Source: an uncultured Acidimicrobiales bacterium
GTDB lineage: Bacteria; Actinomycetota; Acidimicrobiia; Acidimicrobiales; SZUA-35
Reading direction: 5' to 3'
DNA: 61,196 nucleotides
Assembly (NCBI GenBank): GCA_937976305.1
Contig: CALJSB010000044.1
Coordinates: 1 to 61,196, forward strand
Below are positions 16,073 to 25,176 of the stretch, piece by piece (position 1 is the stretch's first letter; each line of letters begins with the position of its first letter). The position numbers and the translations under genes are program-made. The notes beneath the pieces are model-generated. The model was not told the DNA's origin. It was given only the letters and a program-made list of their open reading frames with translations, and did no database searches.

Positions 16073-16621
16073 GTGACGAGCGCTGTGCCTGACGCCCTGC
16101 TCACATTGCTCCGTTGGTGCCTCCTCGCCCTGATCTACCTCTTCTTTTTCCGCGTGCTGCAAGCGACGTGGCACGGCGCTGGCGCGTCCACTCGGAAGGG
16201 CGGTACTCGACTTGGCGAGCGGTCGAATCGTGGCGCCAAGCAGGCCGCCCCAGCCGTCGGAGTCGGCGCTGGTGCAGGGGTGAGCTCGACCCCAGCCCCC
16301 GCATCGTCGTTACCGACACCACAAACGCGCTCTGGTCCCTCCAGACTGGTCGTCGTGGAACCAACGGACCAGGCGGGCACGTTGCATGTCGTGAACGATG
16401 AGCTCACAATCGGGCGCGCCGCCGGGTGCGAGATCACCCTTGACGACACCTATATCTCCCAACTCCACGCCCGGTTGTTCAAGAGCGAGAGCGGTCTCGT
16501 TGTGGAAGACCTCGGCTCAACCAACGGCACCTATCTCAATCGGCAGCGCGTCACGGCGCCGGTCGTTGTCAGCCCAGGGGATCGCATTCAGGTCGGCAGC
16601 ATTGTGATGGAGCTGCAGTGA
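16073..16621 (+). CDS. fhaB: Membrane-anchored FHA-domain protein (FhaB/FipA)
   Basis: 182 aa from GTG 16073. One N-terminal membrane helix (LLTLLRWCLLALIYLFFFRV) is followed by a low-complexity linker rich in Gly, Ala and Pro. The C-terminal FHA domain (residues about 98-182) has ELTIGRAAGCEITLDD, SQLHARL and DLGSTNGTYLN. This is the standard FhaB/FipA plan; in mycobacteria it is a phosphorylated adaptor linking PknB-type signalling to the divisome (FtsZ/FtsQ). Its stop overlaps the next start (GTGA, 16618-16621), so fhaB and pstP are coupled. Confidence 0.9.
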   Translation: MTSAVPDALLTLLRWCLLALIYLFFFRVLQATWHGAGASTRKGGTRLGERSNRGAKQAAPAVGVGAGAGVSSTPAPASSLPTPQTRSGPSRLVVVEPTDQAGTLHVVNDELTIGRAAGCEITLDDTYISQLHARLFKSESGLVVEDLGSTNGTYLNRQRVTAPVVVSPGDRIQVGSIVMELQ

Positions 16622-17922
16622 TCGGGTACGACGGTGGCGCTGCCACTCACGTGGGAGCAATCCGAGACATCAATCAAGATCGCATGCTGCTTACTGGAAC
16701 CATTGCCGCGGTTGCTGACGGTATGGGTGGCCACGCTGGTGGCGAGAAGGCGGCGGCCCTCGCAATCGGCGAGCTGAGTGGCGTGCGAGGCACGATCTCG
16801 CCGGATCGATTCCACCGAGTCGTCGCATCCGCCAATCGACGCATTTTCGAAACCTCCGCAGACCCGAACCTCCGGGGAATGGGCACCACGATCGTCGCCG
16901 CCGTGGTTGATGCCGAGGCCGATCAGCTCAACATCGTCAATGTTGGCGACAGTCGGGCCTACCGACTGCGGGATGGCCAACTCGAGCAGCTCACGATCGA
17001 CCACTCGCTCGTTGAAGACCTTGTTCGTGAAGGACGGCTGAGTCCCGAAGAGGCGCTCACGCACCCGCAGCGAAACATCGTGACGCGTGCCCTTGGGATC
17101 AACCCAGAGATCGAGATCGACATGTTCGTGGTCGATGCGCAGGCCGACGATCGTTTCTTGCTCTGCAGCGATGGCCTTTTCAACGAGGTCGACGACGCTG
17201 GCATCATCGAGATTTTGCAGCGGGTCGATTCGAGTGAGGACGCAGCTGCCGAGCTCGTCGAAACAGCGGTGCAAATGGGCGGCCGAGACAACGTCACCGT
17301 TGTCGTGATCGACATCTTCGATGCAGAAGCCGAAGAAGCAGCTGCCCGAGCCCAGGCATCATTCGAGGTGGCCGATGACGGCGTCGAATCCCTCGGCCCT
17401 GACACGATTGTGATGAAGCCAGTGCAGCTCGATGCCGAGGCTTCAAGTGCGGCGCCTCCACCCGACGTCGCCTCAAGCGACAGCTCGCTGCCGCCAGCCC
17501 CGACGGCTGGTGACCTGGTCGAGCCCGACGAAGCCAATCCGGGTGGCCCAAATCCGGACAATGCCGATGCAGATGACAAGAAGCGACGGTGGCTGCCCTT
17601 CCGCACGTCGATCCTCTTGATGCTGTCGGTGATCGGCGTTGTTGGTTTCGGAGCAAGCGGCTCAGCGTGGTACGCCCGCTCGGCCTACTACGCCGATGAT
17701 GTTGATGGTCAGGTGGTGATTTTCAGAGGTCGGCCTGGTGGCGTGCTCTGGTTTGAGCCGGTCACGGTGGAGAACACCCAGATTGCGGTTGGTTCGCTCG
17801 ACGGTGCATCTCAGGAACTTCTCGGCAATCGGACACAGTGGCGATCACTCGATGATGCACGCACCTTTGTCCGCAACCTCGATCTGGCACCGAGTGGGGG
17901 AACTGCCAACGACGGCGGCTGA
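16618..17922 (+). CDS. pstP: PP2C-family Ser/Thr protein phosphatase PstP
   Basis: 434 aa from GTG 16618. Residues 1-235 form a PPM/PP2C domain with the metal-binding aspartates: AIRDINQDRM, AVADGMGGHAGGE, LLCSDGLFNEV and GGRDNVTVVV. An acidic/Pro-rich linker follows, then one membrane helix (residues about 330-352, SILLMLSVIGVVGFGASGSA) and a short extracytoplasmic C-terminus. This matches mycobacterial PstP, which removes phosphates from PknA/PknB and from division and cell-wall substrates. It sits between the FHA adaptor and the elongation synthase genes, with 2 nt to rodA. Confidence 0.92.
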   Translation: MIGYDGGAATHVGAIRDINQDRMLLTGTIAAVADGMGGHAGGEKAAALAIGELSGVRGTISPDRFHRVVASANRRIFETSADPNLRGMGTTIVAAVVDAEADQLNIVNVGDSRAYRLRDGQLEQLTIDHSLVEDLVREGRLSPEEALTHPQRNIVTRALGINPEIEIDMFVVDAQADDRFLLCSDGLFNEVDDAGIIEILQRVDSSEDAAAELVETAVQMGGRDNVTVVVIDIFDAEAEEAAARAQASFEVADDGVESLGPDTIVMKPVQLDAEASSAAPPPDVASSDSSLPPAPTAGDLVEPDEANPGGPNPDNADADDKKRRWLPFRTSILLMLSVIGVVGFGASGSAWYARSAYYADDVDGQVVIFRGRPGGVLWFEPVTVENTQIAVGSLDGASQELLGNRTQWRSLDDARTFVRNLDLAPSGGTANDGG

Positions 17923-17924
17923 GG

Positions 17925-19244
17925 GTGCGACCTCGCACCGTTGAGCTCGGACTGCTCGTCCTTGCATCGCTGATCACGGTCTCGGCATATGGCTTGACCA
18001 GCCTCGGTCGGGCCGCATCGCTCCCCGCCAACATCGTTCCCTTCCTGGGCATCTTGGTCGGGCTGTTGCTCGCGTCGCACCTCGTCGTGCGTCGCTGGGC
18101 ACCCCACGCTGACGGTCTGCTGCTCCCGCTCGCTGCGCTGCTCAATGGCCTGGGCTACGTCGTGATTGCCCGCCTCAACCCCGACCTTGCCGACAGCCAA
18201 TCGGCGTGGACGTTCATCGGGCTCGCCGCGTTCGCCCTGTTCCTGATCGCGGTTCCCGACGTGCGACCGTTTGAGCGGTATCGGTACACCCTCGCTCTTG
18301 TTGGTGTGGTGCTCCTTCTCCTCCCTCTGATCCCGGGCCTTGGTGTCAACATCAACGGCGCCCGCATCTGGCTTCGCGTCGGACCCTTCAGCATTCAGCC
18401 TGGTGAGTTCGCCAAGATTGTCCTGTCGATGTTCCTGGCCGGATACTTGGTCGACAAACGCGAGCTGCTGACTGTCGCCACTCGCCGGCTCGGTCGCCTC
18501 AACATTCCCGACATCAAGCACTTCGGTCCGCTCGGTTTGGCGTGGGGCGTTGCCCTCATCGTGATGGTGGCCGAGCGCGATCTCGGCTCGTCGCTGTTGT
18601 TCTTCACCCTCTTCATCGTGATGATCTACATCGCCACGGGACGGACCGCGTATGTGGTGTTCGGCCTCACGCTGTTTGCCGGCGGTGCGTATGCGGCCCA
18701 CCAGATGTTCGGACACGTCCGCCAACGGGTGGCCATCTGGCTCGATCCGTTTGAAGACCCGAAGGGTGACGGCTTTCAGATTGTCGAGGCGGCGTTCGCC
18801 CTGGCCGACGGGGGCATCACCGGCACTGGGCTCGGGTTGGGCACGCCGGGCAAGATGCCCTTCGCCGCCACTGACATGATCTTCGCCGCGGTGGGAGAGG
18901 AGCTCGGGTTGCTTGGTGGCACGGCGGTGCTGGCGACCTTCCTGCTCTTCGTCGGCGCTGGATTCCGGGTCGCCGCGACTGCGAAGAGCACGTTTGAGAA
19001 GTTTCTTGCCGCGGGCCTCACTGCACTCCTCGGCTTTCAGGCCTTCGTGATCATCGGTGGCATCTTGCGGGTTCTGCCACTGACGGGAGTGACCCTTCCC
19101 TTCGTTTCCTACGGCGGCTCGTCGCTGATTTCCAACTACATCGCCCTCGCCATCTTGGTTCGGATCTCTGATCGAGCGAACCGACCAGACCTACTGCCGT
19201 CGCCCAGTCGAGTCGGGGTCCCGTCAGAGGGCGTCCCGACATGA
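17925..19244 (+). CDS. rodA: SEDS-family peptidoglycan glycosyltransferase (RodA/FtsW type)
   Basis: 439 aa from GTG 17925, with about ten membrane helices. SEDS signatures visible are NGARIWLRVGPFSIQPGEFAK (residues about 142-162), an ERDLGSSLLFF loop and the terminal GVTLPFVSYGGSSLISNYIA. SEDS proteins polymerise lipid II into glycan strands and work with a class B penicillin-binding protein; here that partner is the overlapping next gene. The gene pair in the pknB cluster is the mycobacterial rodA-pbpA arrangement. The usual length is about 400-470 aa. Confidence 0.92.
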   Translation: MRPRTVELGLLVLASLITVSAYGLTSLGRAASLPANIVPFLGILVGLLLASHLVVRRWAPHADGLLLPLAALLNGLGYVVIARLNPDLADSQSAWTFIGLAAFALFLIAVPDVRPFERYRYTLALVGVVLLLLPLIPGLGVNINGARIWLRVGPFSIQPGEFAKIVLSMFLAGYLVDKRELLTVATRRLGRLNIPDIKHFGPLGLAWGVALIVMVAERDLGSSLLFFTLFIVMIYIATGRTAYVVFGLTLFAGGAYAAHQMFGHVRQRVAIWLDPFEDPKGDGFQIVEAAFALADGGITGTGLGLGTPGKMPFAATDMIFAAVGEELGLLGGTAVLATFLLFVGAGFRVAATAKSTFEKFLAAGLTALLGFQAFVIIGGILRVLPLTGVTLPFVSYGGSSLISNYIALAILVRISDRANRPDLLPSPSRVGVPSEGVPT

Positions 19245-20749
19245 TCGATCGCAACATTCGTCATGTGCTGATCGTGCTGCTCGGGTGCTTCCTCTTGCTG
19301 TTCATCCAGCTCAACCGGGTGCAGGTGGTCGACGCCGAATCGTTGCGTCAGCACCCTGCGAACACCCGCACTGTCCAGCGCGACTTCTCTCGACCACGAG
19401 GGATCATCTCGACCGCCGACGGCGTTGTCGTCGCCCGCTCGGTCGAGACGGACGGTCCCTTCGAGCTGTTGCGCGAGTATCCCGAGGGCGACCTCTATGG
19501 CCACGTTGCCGGTTATCTGTCGTTCAACATCGGCGCCGATGGCGTTGAGCGCTCCTACAACGATGAACTCGTCGGCCGCACGCCGGCCCTTCAGCTCGGC
19601 GGGCTCGCCGGAATTCTCGGCACCGAAGAAGCAACCGGCCAGGTTGTTCTCACGCTGCGACACGATCTGCAAACGGCCGCACGCGATGCCTTGGGCGATC
19701 AGCGTGGTTCGGTGGTGATGCTCGATCCCCGGTCGGGAGACATTCTGGCCATGTGGAGCAATCCGAGCTTCGATCCCAATCGGCTGTCGAGCCACGATGG
19801 CCAGTCGGTCAACGAATCGTTCACCGAGCTGGTGAATGCGGAAGACAATCCGCTTCGGGCCAAGGCGTTTCGCGACATCTACTTCCCCGGTTCGACATTC
19901 AAGCTCGTCACAGCGGCCACCGCGATCGAGACCGGGGTCTTGCGGCTCAACTCGCCGGTGTTCGACGTGACGACCGAGTACACGCCGCCACTCACGACCC
20001 GCCCGATCTCGAACTTCGGTGGCAACCCGTGTGGCGGGCCGTTGATCGACCTGCTTCGCCAATCATGCAACACCGGTTTCGCTCAGATCGGCGCCGAGCT
20101 CCTCGGACCGGAGCGGCTCACTCGACAAGCTCAAGCCTTTGGCTTCAACACGGTGCCACCACTCGATATCCCGGGTGCCGTCGCCAGCCGGTTCCCGACC
20201 GACTTCGGCGCCGAGCAGCGACCACCGTCGGTCGAAACCCCGGCCGGGGTTTTCGAGGATTCGCCGGGTTTGGCTCAGGCCTCAATCGGGCAGAACGACG
20301 TATCGGCGACGCCGCTGCAGATGGCGTTGGTTGCCGCGGCAGTGGCCAACGAGGGTGAGATCTTTGCCCCCCGAGTGGTCGGTGAGATCAAGAACAGCCA
20401 GGGCGAGACGGTCACCACACCGAACCCGCAGATCTGGCAGCGGCCGATGTCGACCGCAACGGCGGCCGACATGCGCCTCGCGATGCTGGCTGTTGTCGAG
20501 GACGGTTCTGGTGTTCGAGCGCAAGTCAGCAACGTCGAAGTTGGCGGCAAGACGGGAACCGCTCAGTTGGGTACCGAGCCCCCACAGTCTCATGCTTGGT
20601 TTGTGGCGTTCGCCGGCCGCCCCGGTAACGAGACTGAACTCGTCGTTGCGGTGTTCGTCGAAGCCACCGAGGACAACGGCGATCAGACGGGCGGGCGGGC
20701 TGCTGCCCCCATCGCTCAGGTACTGATCGACCACTATTTCAACGGTTGA
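19241..20749 (+). CDS. pbpA: Class B penicillin-binding protein PbpA
   Basis: 502 aa from ATG 19241, overlapping the rodA stop by 4 nt. One N-terminal anchor helix (HVLIVLLGCFLLLFIQLNRV) precedes the dimerisation domain and the transpeptidase domain. The penicilloyl-serine motifs are all present: STFK (S218, K221), SCN (S275-N277) and KTGT (K437-G439). It cross-links peptidoglycan outside the membrane together with the SEDS partner. Length and arrangement agree with mycobacterial PbpA. Sensitivity to beta-lactams is expected but not shown by sequence. Confidence 0.93.
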   Translation: MIDRNIRHVLIVLLGCFLLLFIQLNRVQVVDAESLRQHPANTRTVQRDFSRPRGIISTADGVVVARSVETDGPFELLREYPEGDLYGHVAGYLSFNIGADGVERSYNDELVGRTPALQLGGLAGILGTEEATGQVVLTLRHDLQTAARDALGDQRGSVVMLDPRSGDILAMWSNPSFDPNRLSSHDGQSVNESFTELVNAEDNPLRAKAFRDIYFPGSTFKLVTAATAIETGVLRLNSPVFDVTTEYTPPLTTRPISNFGGNPCGGPLIDLLRQSCNTGFAQIGAELLGPERLTRQAQAFGFNTVPPLDIPGAVASRFPTDFGAEQRPPSVETPAGVFEDSPGLAQASIGQNDVSATPLQMALVAAAVANEGEIFAPRVVGEIKNSQGETVTTPNPQIWQRPMSTATAADMRLAMLAVVEDGSGVRAQVSNVEVGGKTGTAQLGTEPPQSHAWFVAFAGRPGNETELVVAVFVEATEDNGDQTGGRAAAPIAQVLIDHYFNG

Positions 20750-20796
20750 TCGGCTCTTGACTGGCCCGAGTGGTTCTTCGGCACGATCTCGCGCCA

Positions 20797-20818
20797 CTAG
20801 GTATGGTTCCTCACCTAG
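20797..20818 (+). promoter_or_regulatory. Inverted repeat in the pbpA-pknB gap
   Basis: CTAGGT-ATGGTTCCTC-ACCTAG: perfect 6-bp arms with a 10-nt spacer, in the 118-bp spacer before pknB. It could be an operator or a weak mRNA hairpin. The gap is the only sizeable break in the cluster after fhaB, so pknB may have its own promoter here. Confidence 0.3.
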
Positions 20819-20867
20819 CGCCACTGTGTGCCTACTGACGCTCTGTGGTCACTAACCTCTACCTGCC

Positions 20868-22967
20868 GTGTCAGACGCCCCTCCGAGTCGCCCCGTCCTC
20901 AACGGACGCTATGAGCTTCACCGCCGCTTGGCTCGTGGAGGCATGGCCGACGTCTTTTTGGCCCGCGACCAGCTTCTCGACCGCCCAGTTGCGATCAAGG
21001 TGCTGTTTCCACAGTTCGCCGCCGACCCGACCTTTGTCGAGCGATTTCGCCGTGAAGCCCAAGCTGCGGCCAACCTGAATCACCCGAGCATCGTTGCGGT
21101 CTACGACTGGGGCAAGCACGACAACACCTACTTCATCGTGATGGAGTACGTCGAAGGACGCAGCTTGGCCGAGGTCATCCGTCAGGAGGGAACCCTCCAC
21201 CCGGACCGTGCGGCCGAGATCGCGACCGACGTGGCCGCTGGTTTGAGCTTCGCTCACCGCAACGGCACCGTGCACCGTGACGTCAAGCCCGGCAACATCC
21301 TGATCACGCCTGCTGGCCAGGTGAAGGTGACCGACTTTGGCATCGCCCGTGCGTTTGGTAGCGGTGACGAGCTCACCCAAACCGGTTCGGTCATGGGAAC
21401 CGCCACCTACTTCTCGCCCGAACAAGCCCAGGGCAAGAACGTCGATCCTCGGAGTGATCTGTACTCCCTCGGTGTCGTGCTCTTCGAAATGGTCACGGGT
21501 AGTCCGCCGTTTGGCGGCGACTCGCCGGTGGCGATCGCCTACAAGCACGTGCAGGAGGCACCGCCTCGGCCAACGTCGATCAACCCTGCGGTGCCGAAGT
21601 CGCTCGAGATCGTGATTGCCCAGCTTCTGGCCAAGAATCCCGAGCAGCGCTACCCGTCCGCCGAAGAGGTGCGGGCCGATCTGCGACGCTTCCGTGAGGG
21701 TCAGCCACTCGCTGGCTACGGAGCACCGGCCGAAGCCGAGGCCGACACGCCGGCTCAAGCGCAGGCCGCCGCGCCGGTCGTTGAACCAGCCCCGGTCGTG
21801 ACCAACCCAATCGACACTGGCGGCAACCGAGCGGTGATCGACACCACGAGGGCCATGCCTGCTGCGGCAGCCGCACAACAAGAGGTTCCGGCCGAGGAGT
21901 ACTACGAACCGCCACGGCGCAACGGCGTCTTCCTTGCGGTTCTGGCCGTGCTTCTCGTCACGCTTGCCGGCCTCATTCTCTACATCGCCGATGTCTTCGG
22001 TGGAGGAACCACCGACGAAGCAATCGACCCGAGCGTCCCGCTGGTCGAGGTGCCCTCCGTCGTCGGGGCAACCCAAGAGGAAGCTGAGCGCTTGCTCACC
22101 GAGGCCAATCTCAACTTCAGCGCCATCTTCGAAGAGAACTCCGACACTGAACCCAACATCGTCTTCGATCAAGACCCCCAGCGCGACCAGCAGGTTGAGG
22201 AAGGCTCGATTGTCACCATCAAGGTGACCCAAGCTTCCCAGACGGTCTTGCTCGAGAATGTGACCGGGCGCTCTGAGGATGAGGCTCGACAGATCTTGCG
22301 TGATGCCGGGCTGCGCGTCGACATTGTGCGTGAGGCGAGCGATGAGTTCGATGAGGGCACGGTGTTCGATATGACGCCGCCGCCGAACCAACAGGTGAAC
22401 CTCGACACGCTCGTGACCCTCACCGTCTCTGCTGGTCGATCTGAGATCGAGATTCCAGACGTGCGCGGCTTCACCTCTGGCGAGGCCAGTAATGCGCTTG
22501 GTCTCGCTGGCTTGCCGAGTCCTGACATCATTCTCGAGCCGTCTTCGGAGTTCGAAGAAGGTCAAGTGATCCGAACCGAACCACCGGTGCTGACTTCTGT
22601 CGCAAAGGATCGCCGGATTCTGATCTACGTCTCGACTGGTCCCGAAACGGCGCTGGTGCCGCCACTCATTGGCCTCACGCAAGCTGCCGCTGAACAGGCG
22701 ATCCAAAACCGCATGTTCGTTGTGGTGATCGAGTTTGTCGACGTGCTCCCCGAAGCTGCTGAAGCCGGCAAGGTGATCAGTCAGGACCCTGCAGCCAACG
22801 ACAGTCTCGAGGTTGGTTCTGAGGTGAAGATCACCGTTGGTCGTGCGATCGAAGGGACCACCACGAGTTCGACGACGCCGTCGACAACTGGTGACACCAC
22901 GTCGACGACTGAAGACACGACGACAACCGACACGAGCGAGTCGACAACCTCCTCGACGGATCCTTAA
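20868..22967 (+). CDS. pknB: PASTA-domain Ser/Thr protein kinase PknB
   Basis: 699 aa from GTG 20868. The N-terminal kinase domain has a complete active site: glycine loop LARGGMADVF, K44 (VAIKVLF), HRDVKPGN (D138) and DFG (D156). A proline/alanine-rich linker follows, then one membrane helix (about 351-375) and four extracellular PASTA repeats (about 388-660; EVPSVVGATQEEAERLL, IEIPDVRGFTSGEASNALGL and so on), ending in a Thr/Ser-rich tail. PASTA domains bind muropeptides and lipid II; the kinase phosphorylates division and wall-synthesis proteins, opposed by PstP from the same cluster. The cluster contains no second kinase (pknA), unlike Mycobacterium. Confidence 0.95.
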   Translation: MSDAPPSRPVLNGRYELHRRLARGGMADVFLARDQLLDRPVAIKVLFPQFAADPTFVERFRREAQAAANLNHPSIVAVYDWGKHDNTYFIVMEYVEGRSLAEVIRQEGTLHPDRAAEIATDVAAGLSFAHRNGTVHRDVKPGNILITPAGQVKVTDFGIARAFGSGDELTQTGSVMGTATYFSPEQAQGKNVDPRSDLYSLGVVLFEMVTGSPPFGGDSPVAIAYKHVQEAPPRPTSINPAVPKSLEIVIAQLLAKNPEQRYPSAEEVRADLRRFREGQPLAGYGAPAEAEADTPAQAQAAAPVVEPAPVVTNPIDTGGNRAVIDTTRAMPAAAAAQQEVPAEEYYEPPRRNGVFLAVLAVLLVTLAGLILYIADVFGGGTTDEAIDPSVPLVEVPSVVGATQEEAERLLTEANLNFSAIFEENSDTEPNIVFDQDPQRDQQVEEGSIVTIKVTQASQTVLLENVTGRSEDEARQILRDAGLRVDIVREASDEFDEGTVFDMTPPPNQQVNLDTLVTLTVSAGRSEIEIPDVRGFTSGEASNALGLAGLPSPDIILEPSSEFEEGQVIRTEPPVLTSVAKDRRILIYVSTGPETALVPPLIGLTQAAAEQAIQNRMFVVVIEFVDVLPEAAEAGKVISQDPAANDSLEVGSEVKITVGRAIEGTTTSSTTPSTTGDTTSTTEDTTTTDTSESTTSSTDP

Positions 22968-22984
22968 GCTAGGGAGTCGATTCC

Positions 22985-22997
22985 GGGGGTTTCCCCC
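22985..22997 (+). terminator. G/C hairpin after pknB
   Basis: GGGGG-TTT-CCCCC, 17 nt after the pknB stop, with no T-tract following. Weak terminator candidate between pknB and the hydrolase gene. Confidence 0.3.
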
Positions 22998-23059
22998 ATG
23001 GAGTCAGATGGGCACCCGGCCACCATGGCAGTTGTCCAATTGCGAGAGGGAGATCTCAG

Positions 23060-24058
23060 ATGTTCAAGAGTCGTGTGCTTCGTGTTGCCGTGCCGCCAAG
23101 CGGGAATCCGAACGGTGGGGGCCGCAGGGCCCGCCGAGTGGCCGGAGCGTTGCTCGTGGGTCTGTTGACGCTCGTTGCGGTGCCATCGCCTTCCGAGGCG
23201 CAGCTTCCTCGTGAGACCTACGACCGGGTGCTGATCCTCGGCGACTCGTGGTCAGCCGGCATTGGTTTGCTGTCCGACTCAGTTCGGGCCGACACAACGA
23301 TCTGCCGGGCGGCCTCGTCCGCCGCCTTCCCTCACGGGGTTCGCCTCGCCAAAGAGATGGACGCCGAGTACACGTTCTCCGCCTGCAATGGCTCGACGAT
23401 CGCCCGTGCCCGGTCTCAGGTGGCGGTGGCCCATCGGGCTCTTGGCGGATCTGGCGAGGGAACGCTGATCGTGCTTTCTGCTGGCGGGAACGATCTTCGC
23501 TCTCACGGGGGCGACGACTGGCCCACCGTATTGGAAGACTGCATCAGGCGCTGGTTCGGGCACTGCAATGAGGATGCCGACAACCACGTCGCCAACTTCG
23601 AAGAGATCGAGCAGGACATGACAGGCTTGATTGAGTCGATCGAATCGAGGTTTCCCGATGCCACGGTGCGGGTCATGGGCTATCCGGAGTTGATGCAGGT
23701 GAGCGGCAGCAAGTGTCACGGCGAGACGAAGATCTCACTGCAGGAGGCTGACTTCCTGGACGCCAACGCCCGCCGGCTCAACACGCACCTCCGGGATGGT
23801 GTCGAGGCAGCTAGGTGGTCGAATGCCCGGTTCGTCGAGTCGATCGACGCCTTCGACGGTCACGGAGTCTGTGCCTACGACAGCTCAGATCGTTGGATCC
23901 ACGGGGTCGTGAATTGGTGGGCCGTGTCCGTCAACTCGTTCCACCCCAAGCAGGCCGGCTACGACGCCTTCTACGAGCTGCTTGCCGACTCACTGCCGTA
24001 CGTCGACTTGAAGATCACCGGTCAAGTGTCAGTGCCGAACCTCACGATCGGCAAGTAG
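23060..24058 (+). CDS. Secreted SGNH/GDSL-type hydrolase
   Basis: 332 aa from ATG 23060, with GAGAGGGAGA upstream. A long signal peptide has a basic N-region (about 30 residues), a core VAGALLVGLLTLVAVPSPSEA and cleavage near SEA-Q. The SGNH blocks are visible: LILGDSWSAG (Ser), SACNGSTIA (a Gly/Asn-type block), LSAGGNDLR (Asn) and SFHPKQAGY (His). Members of this fold are lipases, acyl/acetyl esterases or polysaccharide deacetylases. It has conserved Cys residues, consistent with an extracytoplasmic location. The position next to the cell-wall cluster may point to an envelope substrate, but that is inference. Confidence 0.8.
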   Translation: MFKSRVLRVAVPPSGNPNGGGRRARRVAGALLVGLLTLVAVPSPSEAQLPRETYDRVLILGDSWSAGIGLLSDSVRADTTICRAASSAAFPHGVRLAKEMDAEYTFSACNGSTIARARSQVAVAHRALGGSGEGTLIVLSAGGNDLRSHGGDDWPTVLEDCIRRWFGHCNEDADNHVANFEEIEQDMTGLIESIESRFPDATVRVMGYPELMQVSGSKCHGETKISLQEADFLDANARRLNTHLRDGVEAARWSNARFVESIDAFDGHGVCAYDSSDRWIHGVVNWWAVSVNSFHPKQAGYDAFYELLADSLPYVDLKITGQVSVPNLTIGK

Positions 24059-24059
24059 T

Positions 24060-24635
24060 TCAGCAGCGGCTGAGGAAGTTGCTGATCAGCTCGTGGCCCT
24101 TCATCGTCAGCACCGATTCGGGATGAAACTGCACGCCTTCGACGTCGAGCTCGCGGTGGCGCATGCCCATCACGATGCCGTCGCGGGTCTCAGCCGTGAC
24201 TTCCATGACCTCGGGCAACGACGCACGCTCAACGATGAGTGAGTGGTACCGAGTGGCTTCGAGCGGGTTGGGGAGATCGGTGAACACACCGACGCCTTGA
24301 TGGTCGAGCACGCTGGTCTTGCCGTGCATGAGTTCGGGGGCGCGCACGATGGTGCCGCCATACAGCTGGCCCATGCACTGGTGTCCGAGACACACCCCGA
24401 ATACCGGAACCTCACCGGCGAACGAGTCGATCGCAGCCATCGACACACCGGCGTCGTCCGGCGTTCCCGGACCGGGTGAAATCAAGACACCGTCAGGCTC
24501 AAGCGCACGAAGCTCCTCGACCGTGTGGTCGTCGTGGCGTACGACGATTGGCTCGGCGCCGAGTTCGCCCAGGTACTGGACGAGGATGTAGACGAACGAG
24601 TCGTAGTTGTCGACAACAAGAATGCGTGGTGCCAC
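24060..24635 (-). CDS. Glutamine amidotransferase, anthranilate/aminodeoxychorismate synthase subunit II
   Basis: 191 aa from GTG 24635. A class I glutamine amidotransferase: [10 protein letters not shown], the nucleophile in [10 protein letters not shown], and the His-Glu pair in [11 protein letters not shown]. It releases ammonia from glutamine for the chorismate-using partner subunit, which is not in this window. An annotation of trpG or pabA is equally possible; in mycobacteria the homologue in this neighbourhood is called trpG. It is convergent with the hydrolase gene (1-nt gap) and divergent from crgA. Confidence 0.9.
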   Translation of the reverse strand: MAPRILVVDNYDSFVYILVQYLGELGAEPIVVRHDDHTVEELRALEPDGVLISPGPGTPDDAGVSMAAIDSFAGEVPVFGVCLGHQCMGQLYGGTIVRAPELMHGKTSVLDHQGVGVFTDLPNPLEATRYHSLIVERASLPEVMEVTAETRDGIVMGMRHRELDVEGVQFHPESVLTMKGHELISNFLSRC

Positions 24636-24706
24636 AGACTGATCGTATGGCCTTTGGTGGGGTGGTGGGCCGGAGTTTGACCTCGTTCGGCACTAACCTC
24701 TGCTGC

Positions 24707-24991
24707 ATGGTTCGTCAGGACAAGAACAAGAGCCGGGTTACTGCCAAGGGCACGCGCCCGGTGACGCCTGAGGTTTCCGACGTGTCGCCTCGCACCGCGG
24801 CCCCCGTCGAGGTCAGGCCACCATCGCCGACGTGGGTCGGTGCGTTGGTCTTTGGCCTGCTGATCCTTGGCTTCTTTGTCATCATGCTGAACTACCTCGC
24901 CGTTCTCCCAGCGGCGCCCAGCAACTGGTATCTCCTCGGCGGGCTCGGCGTGATTCTCGCCGGCATCATCGGACTGACCCAGTACCGCTAG
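24707..24991 (+). CDS. crgA: Cell division protein CrgA
   Basis: 94 aa from ATG 24707; the frame is open further upstream, but this start gives the family-typical beginning (MVRQDKNKSRVTAKG). A charged N-terminal tail (about 40 residues) is followed by two membrane helices (WVGALVFGLLILGFFVIMLN and WYLLGGLGVILAGIIGLTQY), the CrgA layout. CrgA is an actinobacterial septal protein that recruits or modulates FtsZ/FtsI/CwsA. Its usual length is 84-95 aa. Its location beside the pknB cluster and the trpG-type gene matches mycobacteria. Confidence 0.9.
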   Translation: MVRQDKNKSRVTAKGTRPVTPEVSDVSPRTAAPVEVRPPSPTWVGALVFGLLILGFFVIMLNYLAVLPAAPSNWYLLGGLGVILAGIIGLTQYR

Positions 24992-25008
24992 CCCGAGTAC
25001 TGAGTGCG

Positions 25009-25086
25009 CTGTCCACACGGTGTTGCTCACCCTGTGGATAAAGATGGGCATAACCGCAGAAATCCCCTCCGACAGTTTGTGGATGG
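25009..25086. promoter_or_regulatory. Cluster of three DnaA-box-like sites
   Basis: CTGTCCACA at 25009-25017 matches the actinobacterial box TTGTCCACA at 8 of 9. TGTGGATAA at 25033-25041 is a perfect reverse complement of TTATCCACA. TGTGGATGG at 25078-25086 matches at 7 of 9. All lie in the 185-bp spacer between crgA and a convergent gene. In many actinobacteria crgA and the pknB cluster are near oriC. No dnaA or dnaN is visible, so this may be only a DnaA-binding locus. Confidence 0.4.
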
Positions 25087-25100
25087 GGTTGTGATGAAAC

Positions 25101-25122
25101 AACACGCTGCGTCACGCGTGTT
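25101..25122. terminator. Inverted repeat between convergent genes
   Basis: AACACGC-TGCGTCAC-GCGTGTT, perfect 7-bp arms with an 8-nt loop, followed by TTCAGCG. It could terminate crgA or the convergent gene; alternatively part of the DnaA-box region. Confidence 0.35.
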
Positions 25123-25176
25123 TCAGCGATAAAGCGACCTGTGTTTTAGCAGTAACAGAGCATTTGGGCGAGCTGA

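Noticed and set aside
20871..22706. A 611-codon minus-strand open frame over pknB
   Set aside because: Antisense shadow of a high-GC gene; pknB has complete kinase and PASTA motifs.
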